Origin: CAZKGE01 sp964636405 | GTDB lineage: Bacteria; Bacillota; Clostridia; Christensenellales; CAG-138 | Assembly (NCBI GenBank): GCA_964636405.1 | Contig: CAZWSI010000002.1 | Span: 1 to 64,000 of the forward strand | Reading direction: 5' to 3' | DNA: 64,000 bases | Notes under the pieces: model-generated | Databases searched by the model: none | The model's input: only the letters and a program-made list of their open reading frames with translations | Told to the model about the DNA's origin: nothing | Shown here: one piece after another, positions 1-7,503 of the stretch | Layout: each line of letters opens with the position of its first letter | Numbering within the stretch: the first letter of the stretch is position 1 | Made by a program: the position numbers and the translations under genes

Positions 1-2
1 CC

Positions 3-152
3 TATGCGCAGTATGCCTATGCGCCATTTGCGTACTGGTGTTTCCGTGACGGAACATATCGGGCAGTGTTTGATGCACCGGACTTTGATTTGGAAACTTT
101 TGTGCGCGATGAGTTAGGCGATGAAACGGGTGTTGCGTTGCTGACGTGGTAA
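3..152 (+). CDS. C-terminal end of an unidentified protein (5' truncated by window edge)
   Basis: An open frame enters from the left edge and encodes the last 49 residues of a protein before a TAA stop at 150-152. The visible tail is rich in aromatic residues near its start (YAQYAYAPFAYWCF) and acidic further on, ending LLTW. It is less GC-rich than the genes to its right. I do not recognise a family. The frame could be spurious because the start is not visible, but it stays open to the edge and ends just before an AT-rich gap. Confidence 0.4.
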   Translation, partial: YAQYAYAPFAYWCFRDGTYRAVFDAPDFDLETFVRDELGDETGVALLTW

Positions 153-467
153 CAATAAATTAGCTGGTCGTAAATGCGCAAAGCCGCACAAATCAGCATA
201 ATCTGATCGCTTTTATCGCTGATCAAGTGCGAAATCAGAGGGTGTGCACAAAGCACACGGAACAAACGGAAACAAGGCTGCCGGGTGCATTTTGTATCAA
301 ACTGGTGCGCTTCTCCATAATAAGGACGGTAATTTTGATATAATGCGTATCAGGGTTGCCGTTCTTCTTTTGCACCCCCCGCCGTCAAATGGTCTTTCTG
401 CAAAGCTCAGATATGACCCCTCCCGAAACGGACGGGCTGAGGCGGCGCAAAGCGTTGTCAAGCGTTT
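153..467. other. intergenic region without a recognisable gene
   Basis: This 315-base gap is clearly more AT-rich than the flanking genes. It separates the truncated left-edge gene from the end of the lipoate ligase gene on the other strand. A TATAAT hexamer occurs at 339-344 on the plus strand but has no convincing -35 box at the right distance and no gene to drive. The short open frames here have no ribosome binding site and no recognisable product. Confidence 0.5.
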
Positions 468-1406
468 CTACCGGGAAAAGCGTGCGGCCGCTTCCTCAAG
501 CGCGTCGGGCCTGTAGGGTAAGCCCAGCAACGCTTTACAGAGCGCGTCGTTTTCGTGCTCGCAACGGACTATTCGATCCCGATGCAGGCTCAAAACGGCG
601 GCCGTACCGTCGGACAGGGGCAACGCCATGCGGCAATCCGGGTTGCGGCCCGCGTTCCATTCCCACGACGCATATTTCTCCGCGAGCAGCTTTCTTTCCT
701 CCCGCGCGTTCCCGGAAAAAACGAGCGTTTCCTCGCCGGGCGCCAGCGCGTCGAGCAGCGCCGCGCGGAAATCCGCAAGACGCGCAAACGGCGCGCCGCT
801 TTCGCGCAGGCTCGTAACCGGGCTGGGTACGGAGGCTACGCCCTTGCCGAAAAGATACCGGCTTTCCGGCCCCAGCACGGCGCGGAGCGCGTCGAGATCG
901 GCGTCGAAAAGCAGCGTTCCGTGAAACAGCACGCGGTCGCGGCCAAGGCGCGCCGCCGTGCCTCCAAGCTTTTTGCCCGAAAGCAGAATGTCGTGCCGGT
1001 GCGAGGTTTGCGCGGGCACGCCAAGGCTCCGCAGCGCCGCAAGCACGGGCGCGAGGCAATCGGCAAGCGAAAGCGTCTTTGGATCTGGGCAGGGCAGGAT
1101 GCGCGCAAAGCAGAGGCAGCCGGGGCCGTGGTACACCGCGCCCCCGCCGCTGATCCTGCGCACAACGGGAACGCCGCGCGTATTCGCCGCGTCGTTTGCC
1201 TCCGCGTGGGTGATCTGCCCGGAACCGATCACCACGGCCGGGCGGCTTTCGTAAAGCAGCGTGCAAACCGCGTCCGGCGGCAGGGCGGCGCTTTGCGTTA
1301 CAACGGGAAAGCCCGGCTCGGGCGCGCAGGACGCGCCGGGGCCGAGCAAATATTCCTCCGCGGCAAGGTGCGCCGCGCTGTCTCCATATCCGAGGTCGAG
1401 TCGCAT
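468..1406 (-). CDS. lplA: lipoate-protein ligase A family protein
   Basis: A 312-residue protein of the LplA/LipB/BirA fold, predicted to attach lipoate through lipoyl-AMP to the lipoyl lysine of E2 subunits. Seen: the lipoyl/adenylate-binding segment RRISGGGAVYHGPG at about 83-96, the GKKLGGTA loop with the conserved lysine at about 144-151, and HGTLLFD at about 162-168, in the usual order. The ATG shares one base with the stop of the dehydrogenase gene (TAATG), so the two genes are translationally coupled. Position at the end of a 2-oxoacid dehydrogenase operon suggests it serves the E2 encoded upstream. The segment after HGPG has cysteines (CLCF) in place of the common GNLNY-type sequence, so substrate preference (lipoate or octanoate) is open. 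Confidence 0.85.
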   Translation of the reverse strand: MRLDLGYGDSAAHLAAEEYLLGPGASCAPEPGFPVVTQSAALPPDAVCTLLYESRPAVVIGSGQITHAEANDAANTRGVPVVRRISGGGAVYHGPGCLCFARILPCPDPKTLSLADCLAPVLAALRSLGVPAQTSHRHDILLSGKKLGGTAARLGRDRVLFHGTLLFDADLDALRAVLGPESRYLFGKGVASVPSPVTSLRESGAPFARLADFRAALLDALAPGEETLVFSGNAREERKLLAEKYASWEWNAGRNPDCRMALPLSDGTAAVLSLHRDRIVRCEHENDALCKALLGLPYRPDALEEAAARFSR

Positions 1407-2791
1407 TACCTGCGCTTGGGCGCCATGTGAATCGCCTCGCCAAGCAGGCCCTGCGTGGCCTCCATGAGGCTTTCGGCAAGCGTGGGGTGCGCGTACATGG
1501 TGCGCGCCGCTTCCTCCACGGTGAGCATGGCGCGCATGGCCATGATGGCCGTGTGGATCAAGTCGCTGGCGTGCGGCCCTATGATGTGCACGCCAAGGAT
1601 CTTGCGCATATCCTCGGAGGCGAGAATCTTGACAAAGCCGTCCGTTTCGCCCAGCGTCTGCGCCTTGCCGTTCCCGGCGAAGGCAAACTTGCTCGAAGCG
1701 TAGGCAACGCCCTCCTTTTGCAGCGCTTCCTCGGTTTTGCCTACGGCGGCGATCTCCGGGAAGGTGAAAATGCAGTTGGGCACGAGCTCGTAATCCACGC
1801 TCGTATCCATTCCGCACATGCGCTCCACGGCCACGCGCCCCTCGTCGGAGGCCACGTGCGCGAGCATAACCCGGCCCGTCACATCGCCGATGGCATAGAT
1901 GCCAGGCACGTTCGTGCGGTAATTTTCATCCACCTTCACGCCCTTGCGATCGTAGCTTACGCCCGCCCGCTCGAGGCCGAGGCCGTCCACGTTCATCACG
2001 CGGCCCGCGCAGGAAAGCACGTGCGTGCAGGCAAGCTCCTGCACGCCCTTCTCGCCCTCCACTGTCACGGTGAACGCGCCGGGGCCGCCGGCGATGCTTG
2101 TCACCTTCGTGGCGGTCAGCATTTCAATGCCGCGCTTTCTGAGCTGGCGCGCGCAGTATTTGGCCGCTTCGCCGTCCGCCATGGGCAGGATCTGCGGCAT
2201 AAACTCCACAATGCTTACCTCCGCGCCGAAAGCGCGGTAAATGCCCGCCATCTCCACGCCGATCACGCCGCCGCCGATGACCACGAGCTTTTGCGGAATC
2301 TCCGCGAACTCCAGCGCCTCGCGGCTGTCCATCACGCCCGGGAGCGTAATGCCCGGCACGGGCAGCACGGCCGTTTTGGAGCCGGTGGCGATGAGAAAGG
2401 CCTCCGCTTGCAGCGTTTCGCCGTTGACCTCGATTGCATCCGGGCCGGTAAAGCGCGCCTCGCCCGAAACATAGGAAACGCCGTTGCCCTTGAGCAGTTG
2501 CTTAACGCCCGAGGTGAGCCTGGCGACGATCTGCGCCTTGCGCGCGCGCACGGCCGCAAGGTCGAAGCCGACCTCGCCCGTGGTAATGCCAAATTCGCCA
2601 GCGCCGCGAATCTCCTCGAGCAGCTCCGCCTCGCGGTAGAGCGCCTTGGTGGGGATGCAGCCCCAGTTGAGGCAGGTGCCGCCCGCGTTTTCCTTTTCCA
2701 CGAGCGTAACGCTTTTGCCGAGCTGCGCCGCGCGGATGGCCGCGACGTAGCCGCCCGGCCCGCCGCCGATTACGATAAGATCCTGTTTCAT
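1406..2791 (-). CDS. lpdA: dihydrolipoamide dehydrogenase (E3)
   Basis: A 461-residue flavoprotein that reoxidises dihydrolipoamide on E2 with NAD+. Seen: the N-terminal FAD-binding GGGPGG at 9-14, the redox-active disulfide GGTCLNWGCIPTK with C40 and C45, a second GGGVIGVEMA nucleotide-binding motif in the middle, the FAD motif YAIGDVTG, and the C-terminal HPTLAE stretch that carries the catalytic histidine of the dimer partner. The ATG at 2791 is chosen because AAGGAG lies 8 bases upstream; an in-frame ATG nine codons earlier lacks a site. It lies 115 bases after E2 with a terminator in between, and overlaps lplA downstream. Confidence 0.95.
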   Translation of the reverse strand: MKQDLIVIGGGPGGYVAAIRAAQLGKSVTLVEKENAGGTCLNWGCIPTKALYREAELLEEIRGAGEFGITTGEVGFDLAAVRARKAQIVARLTSGVKQLLKGNGVSYVSGEARFTGPDAIEVNGETLQAEAFLIATGSKTAVLPVPGITLPGVMDSREALEFAEIPQKLVVIGGGVIGVEMAGIYRAFGAEVSIVEFMPQILPMADGEAAKYCARQLRKRGIEMLTATKVTSIAGGPGAFTVTVEGEKGVQELACTHVLSCAGRVMNVDGLGLERAGVSYDRKGVKVDENYRTNVPGIYAIGDVTGRVMLAHVASDEGRVAVERMCGMDTSVDYELVPNCIFTFPEIAAVGKTEEALQKEGVAYASSKFAFAGNGKAQTLGETDGFVKILASEDMRKILGVHIIGPHASDLIHTAIMAMRAMLTVEEAARTMYAHPTLAESLMEATQGLLGEAIHMAPKRR

Positions 2792-2833
2792 ATACGAGAC
2801 TCCTTTTCGGTATCGCATCTCTGCGTTTTAGAC

Positions 2834-2867
2834 AAAAAATCCGCCCGCAGGCAAAGCCTCCGGGCGG
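2834..2867 (-). terminator. intrinsic terminator between E2 and E3 genes
   Basis: On the minus strand a 12-base stem with one mismatch (CCGCCCGGAGGC / GCCTGCGGGCGG, loop TTT) is followed directly by ATTTTTT. It lies after the E2 stop and before lpdA, so it should lower or separate expression of lpdA-lplA relative to E1/E2. No strong promoter is visible between it and lpdA. Confidence 0.75.
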
Positions 2868-2906
2868 CAGTGCCGGGGCGCGGAGGCCCCAGGCGGAAAA
2901 CCCGGC

Positions 2907-4328
2907 TTACATCCAGCGAAAATCGTTCAGGCTCGCAAAAAGCTCCTGCAACAGCCTGCCGGCGGGCGCGCCGTTGACAACGCGATGATCGTAAGTATAG
3001 CAGAGATTCATCACGGGTTCAACAAAGATCCCGCCGTCGTGCGCGACGGGCTTGTCCACCATGGCGCATACGCCGAGGATGCCGCTTTCGGGCGGGTTAA
3101 GAATGGGCGTAAAGGCCGTTACGCCCGCCATGCCCAAATTGCTTACGCTGATGCACGCGCCGCCCATATCGCCTTCCGTGAGCTTTCCGGCGCGGGCGCG
3201 GGCGCTGAGCTCGGCCAGCTCCACGGCGATGGCGCGTACGTCCTTAAGGTTCGCGTCGCGGATGACCGGCACGATGAGCCCTTTTGGAATATCCACCGCG
3301 ACCCCGATGGAGATATGCGGGTCAAGGTAGAAATGCTTCTCGTCGCAGTATTGCATGCGGATGTCCGGGCGGCCCTCCAGCACCATGGCCAGCGCCTTTA
3401 CGATCAGGGCCGTGTAGCTGAGCTTCACGCCCGCCGCCGCGTAGAGCGGCTTGCGCGCCTTGTACAGCGCCGCAAGCGCCGCAACGGACGCTTCGCGCAT
3501 GACGGTGGTCTGCGCGGTTTGTTGCAGGCTCTTCATCATGGCGGCGGCCGTCGCCCGCTGGATGGGCGTCATGGCGATACGTTCTCCGTCCCGCGCTTCG
3601 GTCGCAGGCGCTGCCGGAGCCGCCTGCGCGGCGTGCAGAGCCGCCTGCACGTCGGCCGCGATGCGCGCTTCCGCGCCGGACGCGGAAACCGGCTTGTCCG
3701 CCATGGCCGACCCGGCGGGCACGCCCTCGCGCTTTACGTCCTCGATGGTGATCATGCCAAGCAGCCCCGTGCCGCGAATATGCCCGTAGGAGAGCGCGTT
3801 AGCCTCGGCGTATTTCTTCGCGCGCGGGGTAATCGCGCAGGATGCGGCCTGCGGCTCCGCCGCTTGCGGGGCCGTTTGGTCTTGCGCGTTGCGCTGCGCG
3901 CGTTTGATATCGTCGATGGTGACCGCGCCGTCCTGGCCCGTGCCCACGAGCTTGCTTAGATCTACGCCCAGCTCCTCGGCAAGCCGCTTTGCACGCGGGG
4001 TCAGCGCGCCTTCGCTTACGGCGATCGCCCCTTGCGGCGCGGCCGCCCCGGCTTCGGGGGCGGCGGCGGGCGGCGCGTCGAGCGCCTCGTCCGCAGCGGC
4101 GATGACGGCAATCAGCTCCCCGCAGGGCGCGCTTTCACCCTCGGCGAGCACAATTTTGGCCAGCACGCCGTCCATAGGCGCGGTGGCGTTGTTGGTGAGC
4201 TTTTCGGAGTTGATCTCGGCGATGGGATCGCCGCGACGCACAGCGCCGCCCTCGGCAACAAGCCAGCGGACGATGGTGCCCTCCTCCATGGAAAGGCCGA
4301 ATTTCGGCATTCCGACGTTGGCAGCCAT
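2907..4328 (-). CDS. dihydrolipoamide acyltransferase (E2) with one lipoyl and two E3-binding domains
   Basis: A 473-residue E2 core subunit. The lipoyl domain is at about 1-80, with K43 in the EINSEKLTNNA hairpin as the lipoylation site. An Ala/Pro/Glu-rich linker follows, then two peripheral-subunit-binding domains at about 109-143 (LTPRAKRLAEELGVD) and 166-200 (ITPRAKKYAEANALS), another Ala-rich linker, and the CAT-fold acyltransferase domain from about 245. Most E2 proteins have one such binding domain. The catalytic motif reads DHRVVNG (H448) where the family normally has DHRxxDG, so the conserved aspartate is asparagine. The gene lies 14 bases after E1 beta. Whether the acyl group is acetyl from acetoin or pyruvate, or branched-chain, cannot be decided from sequence alone. 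Confidence 0.9.
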   Translation of the reverse strand: MAANVGMPKFGLSMEEGTIVRWLVAEGGAVRRGDPIAEINSEKLTNNATAPMDGVLAKIVLAEGESAPCGELIAVIAAADEALDAPPAAAPEAGAAAPQGAIAVSEGALTPRAKRLAEELGVDLSKLVGTGQDGAVTIDDIKRAQRNAQDQTAPQAAEPQAASCAITPRAKKYAEANALSYGHIRGTGLLGMITIEDVKREGVPAGSAMADKPVSASGAEARIAADVQAALHAAQAAPAAPATEARDGERIAMTPIQRATAAAMMKSLQQTAQTTVMREASVAALAALYKARKPLYAAAGVKLSYTALIVKALAMVLEGRPDIRMQYCDEKHFYLDPHISIGVAVDIPKGLIVPVIRDANLKDVRAIAVELAELSARARAGKLTEGDMGGACISVSNLGMAGVTAFTPILNPPESGILGVCAMVDKPVAHDGGIFVEPVMNLCYTYDHRVVNGAPAGRLLQELFASLNDFRWM

Positions 4329-4342
4329 AAACCTCTTTCCTC

Positions 4343-5320
4343 CTAGAACGCCATGGTTTCGCGAACCGCGCGCACAATGTCGCCGGTATGCGGCATGTAG
4401 TAATCCTCCAGCACCGGCGCAAACGACACCGGGATGTCGAGGGAGGTTACGCGCGCGATAGGCGCGGACAGGTATTCAAAGTATTTTTCGTTAACCATGG
4501 CGGAAATTTCGGCCGCCCAGCCGCCCACCTTGGGCCCCTCCTGCGCGATGACGAGCCGCCCCGTCTTGGCCACGGAATTGGCGATGGCCTCGCGGTCGTA
4601 GGGCTTGATGGTGCGCAGATTGATCACCTCGGCGGAAACGCCCTCCTTTTCGAGCTCCTTTGCGGCCTCGAGCGCCATGCCGACGGTAATCTGCAACGCC
4701 ACGATGGTCACGTCCTTGCCCTCGCGCTCGATGTGCGCCTTGCCAAGCGGCAGCGCGTACGGCTCCTCGGGAACCTCGCCCTTCACGTTGAGCAGCATCT
4801 TGTGCTCGAGGAAGAGCACCGGGTCGTCGCTGCGGATGGCGGAAGTAAGCAGGCCCTTCACCTCGTAGGGATTGGCCGGAGAGACGATAACGAGGCCCGG
4901 GGTGCTTAAAAACCAGCTTTCAACCGTGGCGGAATGATGATACGCGCAGCGGATGCCCGCGCCCTGGGGCGCGCGAATCACGACGGGGCAGTTGGCCTCG
5001 CCCTGGAACATGAAGTTCAGCTTGGCGGAGCTGTTTACAATCTGATCGAAGGCCACGCCCGCAAAATCCGCGAACATGATCTCCGCCACGGGCCTCAGCC
5101 CGCACAGAGCCGCGCCGTTGGCGAGCCCCACGATGGCGGCCTCGGAAAGCGCGGTGTCGAAGATGCGCTCCGGCCAGCGGCTGTAAATGCCCTGCGTAAG
5201 GCCGAAATCGCCGCCCATCTTGGCCACGTCCTCGCCCAGCACGAACACGTTGGGATCGCGCTCCATCTCCTGAATCATGGCCTCGTTAATGGCCTTGGAA
5301 TAGCTGATGCGCCTGCTCAT
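4343..5320 (-). CDS. TPP-dependent 2-oxoacid/acetoin dehydrogenase E1 beta subunit
   Basis: A 325-residue beta subunit of the alpha2beta2 E1 family (PdhB/AcoB/BkdA2). Seen: LGEDVAKMGGDFGLTQG near residue 30, the DTALSEAAIVGLANGAA cofactor-side segment, RAPQGAG, and the C-terminal transketolase-type domain (ALQITVGMALEAAKEL, then NLRTIKPYD). It binds the aminopyrimidine half of TPP at the alpha-beta interface. The ATG overlaps the alpha stop by four bases (ATGA). Acetoin, pyruvate and branched-chain enzymes are hard to tell apart in this family; subunit sizes and gene order fit the acetoin dehydrogenase branch at least as well as pyruvate dehydrogenase. Confidence 0.9.
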   Translation of the reverse strand: MSRRISYSKAINEAMIQEMERDPNVFVLGEDVAKMGGDFGLTQGIYSRWPERIFDTALSEAAIVGLANGAALCGLRPVAEIMFADFAGVAFDQIVNSSAKLNFMFQGEANCPVVIRAPQGAGIRCAYHHSATVESWFLSTPGLVIVSPANPYEVKGLLTSAIRSDDPVLFLEHKMLLNVKGEVPEEPYALPLGKAHIEREGKDVTIVALQITVGMALEAAKELEKEGVSAEVINLRTIKPYDREAIANSVAKTGRLVIAQEGPKVGGWAAEISAMVNEKYFEYLSAPIARVTSLDIPVSFAPVLEDYYMPHTGDIVRAVRETMAF

Positions 5321-6300
5321 CTGTCCACCTCCACGGCAAAGCCTTCATATACGTGGGTCAGCGCCTCGCTCACGTCGGGCTCTGGGCTTTCAAGCGAGAA
5401 GCGCAGCATCTCCTGAACCTTGCCGCGAATCTCCTCCTCAATGGCGCAAAGCGCCTCGTCGGTCATGCCCTCGCGCTCGATGAGCGTTTCCCGCGTCTTT
5501 TTGACGGGGTCCTTCGCCTTCCAGTAGGCAACCTCCTCGTCGGGCCGGTAGGCCGCGGGGTCGCCCGCGAAATGCCCCTGCCAGCGATAGGTCACAAATT
5601 CGATCAGCGACGGGCCCTCGCCCGCGCGCGCCATGGCGACGGCCTTTTCCATGGTCTCCACCACGGCCTCCACGTCGTTGCCGTCCACACGCCAGTTGGG
5701 CACGCCGTAGCCCTCCGCCCACTGCCGGAGCTCCTCTTGCGGATGCGCCTCGCGATAGGGGGTGGAAATGGCGTAGCCGTTGTTGATGAGGCAGTAAATG
5801 ACGGGCAGCTTCCAGGTGGCGGCCAGGTTCATGCTCTCGTGGCAGGTGCCCTCGCCGAGGGTGCCGTCGCCCATGAAAATGGCGGAAACGTCGTCGCGTT
5901 TTTTATATTTTGCGGCAAAGGCGGTGCCCAGGGCCGTTACGACCGTGGAGCCCTGTATACCGTTGAAGCCGTGGTTGCCGCAGCTCCAGTCATGCACGTG
6001 CATGGAGCCGCCCCGGCCGCCGTTTATGCCCGTACGCTTGCCGAAAATTTCGGCCATGACGTATTTGGGGTCCGTGCCGCAGAGGCAGATGGCCCCGTGG
6101 CCGCGGTGATCCGGATATTTGTAGTCGGTTTTGCGCAGAGAGCCCACCACGCCCGCCTGACACGCCTCCTGCCCCGTGGACAGGTGGACGAAGCCGGGGA
6201 TGGTGCCGTTTGCCGCATATTCGGAGATCACGTCCTCGAAAATGCGGATCATATACATGTCGCGGTAAAACTTAAGGAGCCGTTCCCGATCCAAAGCCAT
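5317..6300 (-). CDS. TPP-dependent 2-oxoacid/acetoin dehydrogenase E1 alpha subunit
   Basis: A 327-residue alpha subunit. Seen: STGQEACQAGV at about 41-51, the DHRGHG loop at 64-69, and the TPP pyrophosphate/Mg motif starting GDGTLGEG at 144-151 and ending NN at 173-174, followed by GYAISTP. The ATG at 6300 follows AGGAGG by 7 bases; an ATG 13 codons upstream has no site. With the beta subunit, E2, E3 and LplA it forms a full complex that decarboxylates or cleaves its substrate and passes the acyl group to lipoate, giving acyl-CoA and NADH. The compact alpha (327) and beta (325) sizes fit the AcoA/AcoB-like branch. Confidence 0.9.
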   Translation of the reverse strand: MALDRERLLKFYRDMYMIRIFEDVISEYAANGTIPGFVHLSTGQEACQAGVVGSLRKTDYKYPDHRGHGAICLCGTDPKYVMAEIFGKRTGINGGRGGSMHVHDWSCGNHGFNGIQGSTVVTALGTAFAAKYKKRDDVSAIFMGDGTLGEGTCHESMNLAATWKLPVIYCLINNGYAISTPYREAHPQEELRQWAEGYGVPNWRVDGNDVEAVVETMEKAVAMARAGEGPSLIEFVTYRWQGHFAGDPAAYRPDEEVAYWKAKDPVKKTRETLIEREGMTDEALCAIEEEIRGKVQEMLRFSLESPEPDVSEALTHVYEGFAVEVDR

Positions 6301-6327
6301 ATTGTTTCCTCCTGTAAATAAGCGGAA

Positions 6328-6363
6328 CACGGCTGGCACGGCAAAACGCGCGTACCAGCCGTG
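6328..6363 (-). other. intercistronic hairpin between lipoprotein and E1 alpha genes
   Basis: A perfect 9-base inverted repeat (CACGGCTGG / CCAGCCGTG, spacer 18) lies in the 89-base gap between the lipoprotein stop and the E1 alpha start. No T-run follows on the minus strand, so it is more likely an mRNA-stability or processing hairpin than an efficient terminator. Confidence 0.45.
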
Positions 6364-6389
6364 AGCGAAACTGAACTGTCGAACGCCGC

Positions 6390-7133
6390 TCAGACGACCG
6401 GCTCGATGGAAAGCAGGTTGTAGAGCGTGTAATCGCCGATGCCCGGCACCTTGCCGTCGATGCGACCGTCAACCTTGGCAATGTAGCACTCCGCAATCTC
6501 CTCGGCCTTGGCGATATGCTCGTAGCCGTCGGTGCAGGTGAACTTGTACTCGGCAGCCTCGGTCATGCCGATGGCGGCGAAAAGATCCTTTACGCTCACG
6601 TCGTCCTGCCAGCAGAAGGCCAGATAATCGCTTGTGCCGAAATCAAGGTACGCCATGTTCCACACGGCCCAGGCGGGATCCTGCGCTTCGCCCACAAAGA
6701 CGGGGCCCGGGCAGGCGTCGCTGCTTACGAGGCTGACGTACTTGTTGACCATCTCGGAGTATTTCTCGTCCGCGGCGTAACCATCGCTGCCCACGGCCTT
6801 GCAGGCCTCCTCGGGCGTGATGCCGAGCTTTTCAACGACTTCCTTTACGGAGTAGGCCGCATAGCTCTCGCTGCCGCGCGGCTGATCGGTGGCGGTCAGA
6901 CCCTCCACGGCGTTTTCAAACACGAAGATGCGCTTGCTCGCGGCGGGCGCGGGCGCTTCGGTGGCCTCCGGCTCGGCAGTGGCTTCCGGCTCGACGGGGG
7001 CTTCGGTGGCCGCAGGGGCCTCGGTCGCGGCGGGCGCTTCAGTGGCGGCGGGCTCGGTCGCGGCGGGCGCGCAGCCGGCCAGCAGAGCCGTTGCCATCAG
7101 CAGGGACAGAATCAAGGCAAACAGTTTTTTCAA
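6390..7133 (-). CDS. secreted lipoprotein heading the dehydrogenase operon, function unknown
   Basis: A 247-residue protein with a lipoprotein signal (KKLFALILSLLMATALLAGC) whose cysteine at about residue 20 would be lipidated. An Ala/Thr/Glu/Pro linker at about 21-65, built from repeats of PAATEA, tethers a globular domain of about 180 residues. The start is TTG at 7131-7133, with GAGGAGG placed correctly upstream; no ATG start fits. The globular part has a segment (YSVKEVVEKLG, later SVKDLFAAIGM) faintly like small molybdopterin-binding-fold surface proteins, but I cannot assign a function. It is the first gene before E1 alpha on the same strand, so it is probably co-transcribed. A role in sensing or binding the substrate of the complex is only a guess. 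Confidence 0.75.
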   Translation of the reverse strand: MKKLFALILSLLMATALLAGCAPAATEPAATEAPAATEAPAATEAPVEPEATAEPEATEAPAPAASKRIFVFENAVEGLTATDQPRGSESYAAYSVKEVVEKLGITPEEACKAVGSDGYAADEKYSEMVNKYVSLVSSDACPGPVFVGEAQDPAWAVWNMAYLDFGTSDYLAFCWQDDVSVKDLFAAIGMTEAAEYKFTCTDGYEHIAKAEEIAECYIAKVDGRIDGKVPGIGDYTLYNLLSIEPVV

Positions 7134-7206
7134 AACGGGTTCCTCCTCACAATTTAAATTGGCGCCGCGTGCTGCAGGATTTGCATTTCGGCCGCGTCGT
7201 CTCACA

Positions 7207-7225
7207 GATGTATATATTCTACATC
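7207..7225. promoter_or_regulatory. candidate operator upstream of the lipoprotein-dehydrogenase operon
   Basis: A perfect inverted repeat, GATGTA then seven bases then TACATC, lies 74 bases upstream of the TTG start of the lipoprotein gene. On the minus strand it includes TAGAAT, a plausible -10 box, with TACATT 16 bases further up as a weak -35. A dyad over a promoter is typical of a repressor or activator site. No regulator gene is adjacent. Confidence 0.4.
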
Positions 7226-7434
7226 ACGCAAACGGCGAATGTACAGGTATAAATGCAGAACATTTGTGCAAGTTTCCGCGTGCCTGCGGCAAAACCGTGG
7301 CGTGCAGGCAAGGCCGCGCGTCAAAGGGGCGGGGAATGTGTCGCCGCGCAAAGCAACTGTGCGCGCTGTGCCTCAAAACGCGCCTGTTTCCGGCGAAAAC
7401 GACGGAGGGGATTATGGCAAAAGGCAAAGTTTTT

Positions 7435-7463
7435 TTGCACGCGGGCACGGTATGCTTTATAAA
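7435..7463 (+). promoter_or_regulatory. sigma-A-type promoter for the NlpC/P60 gene
   Basis: TTGCAC at 7435-7440 and TATAAA at 7458-7463 are exactly 17 bases apart. Transcription would begin near 7470, ahead of the AAAGGAG and ATG at 7504. This argues against the longer reading frame starting at 7414. Confidence 0.6.
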
Positions 7464-7503
7464 GCAGGGGCATTTTACCCGAAACGAAAGGAGAAAACCA
7501 AAC

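Noticed and set aside
1427..2977. Long plus-strand open frame opposite lpdA
   Set aside because: Its product is a His/Ala/Arg-rich shadow with no domain; the minus-strand dihydrolipoamide dehydrogenase is unmistakable.
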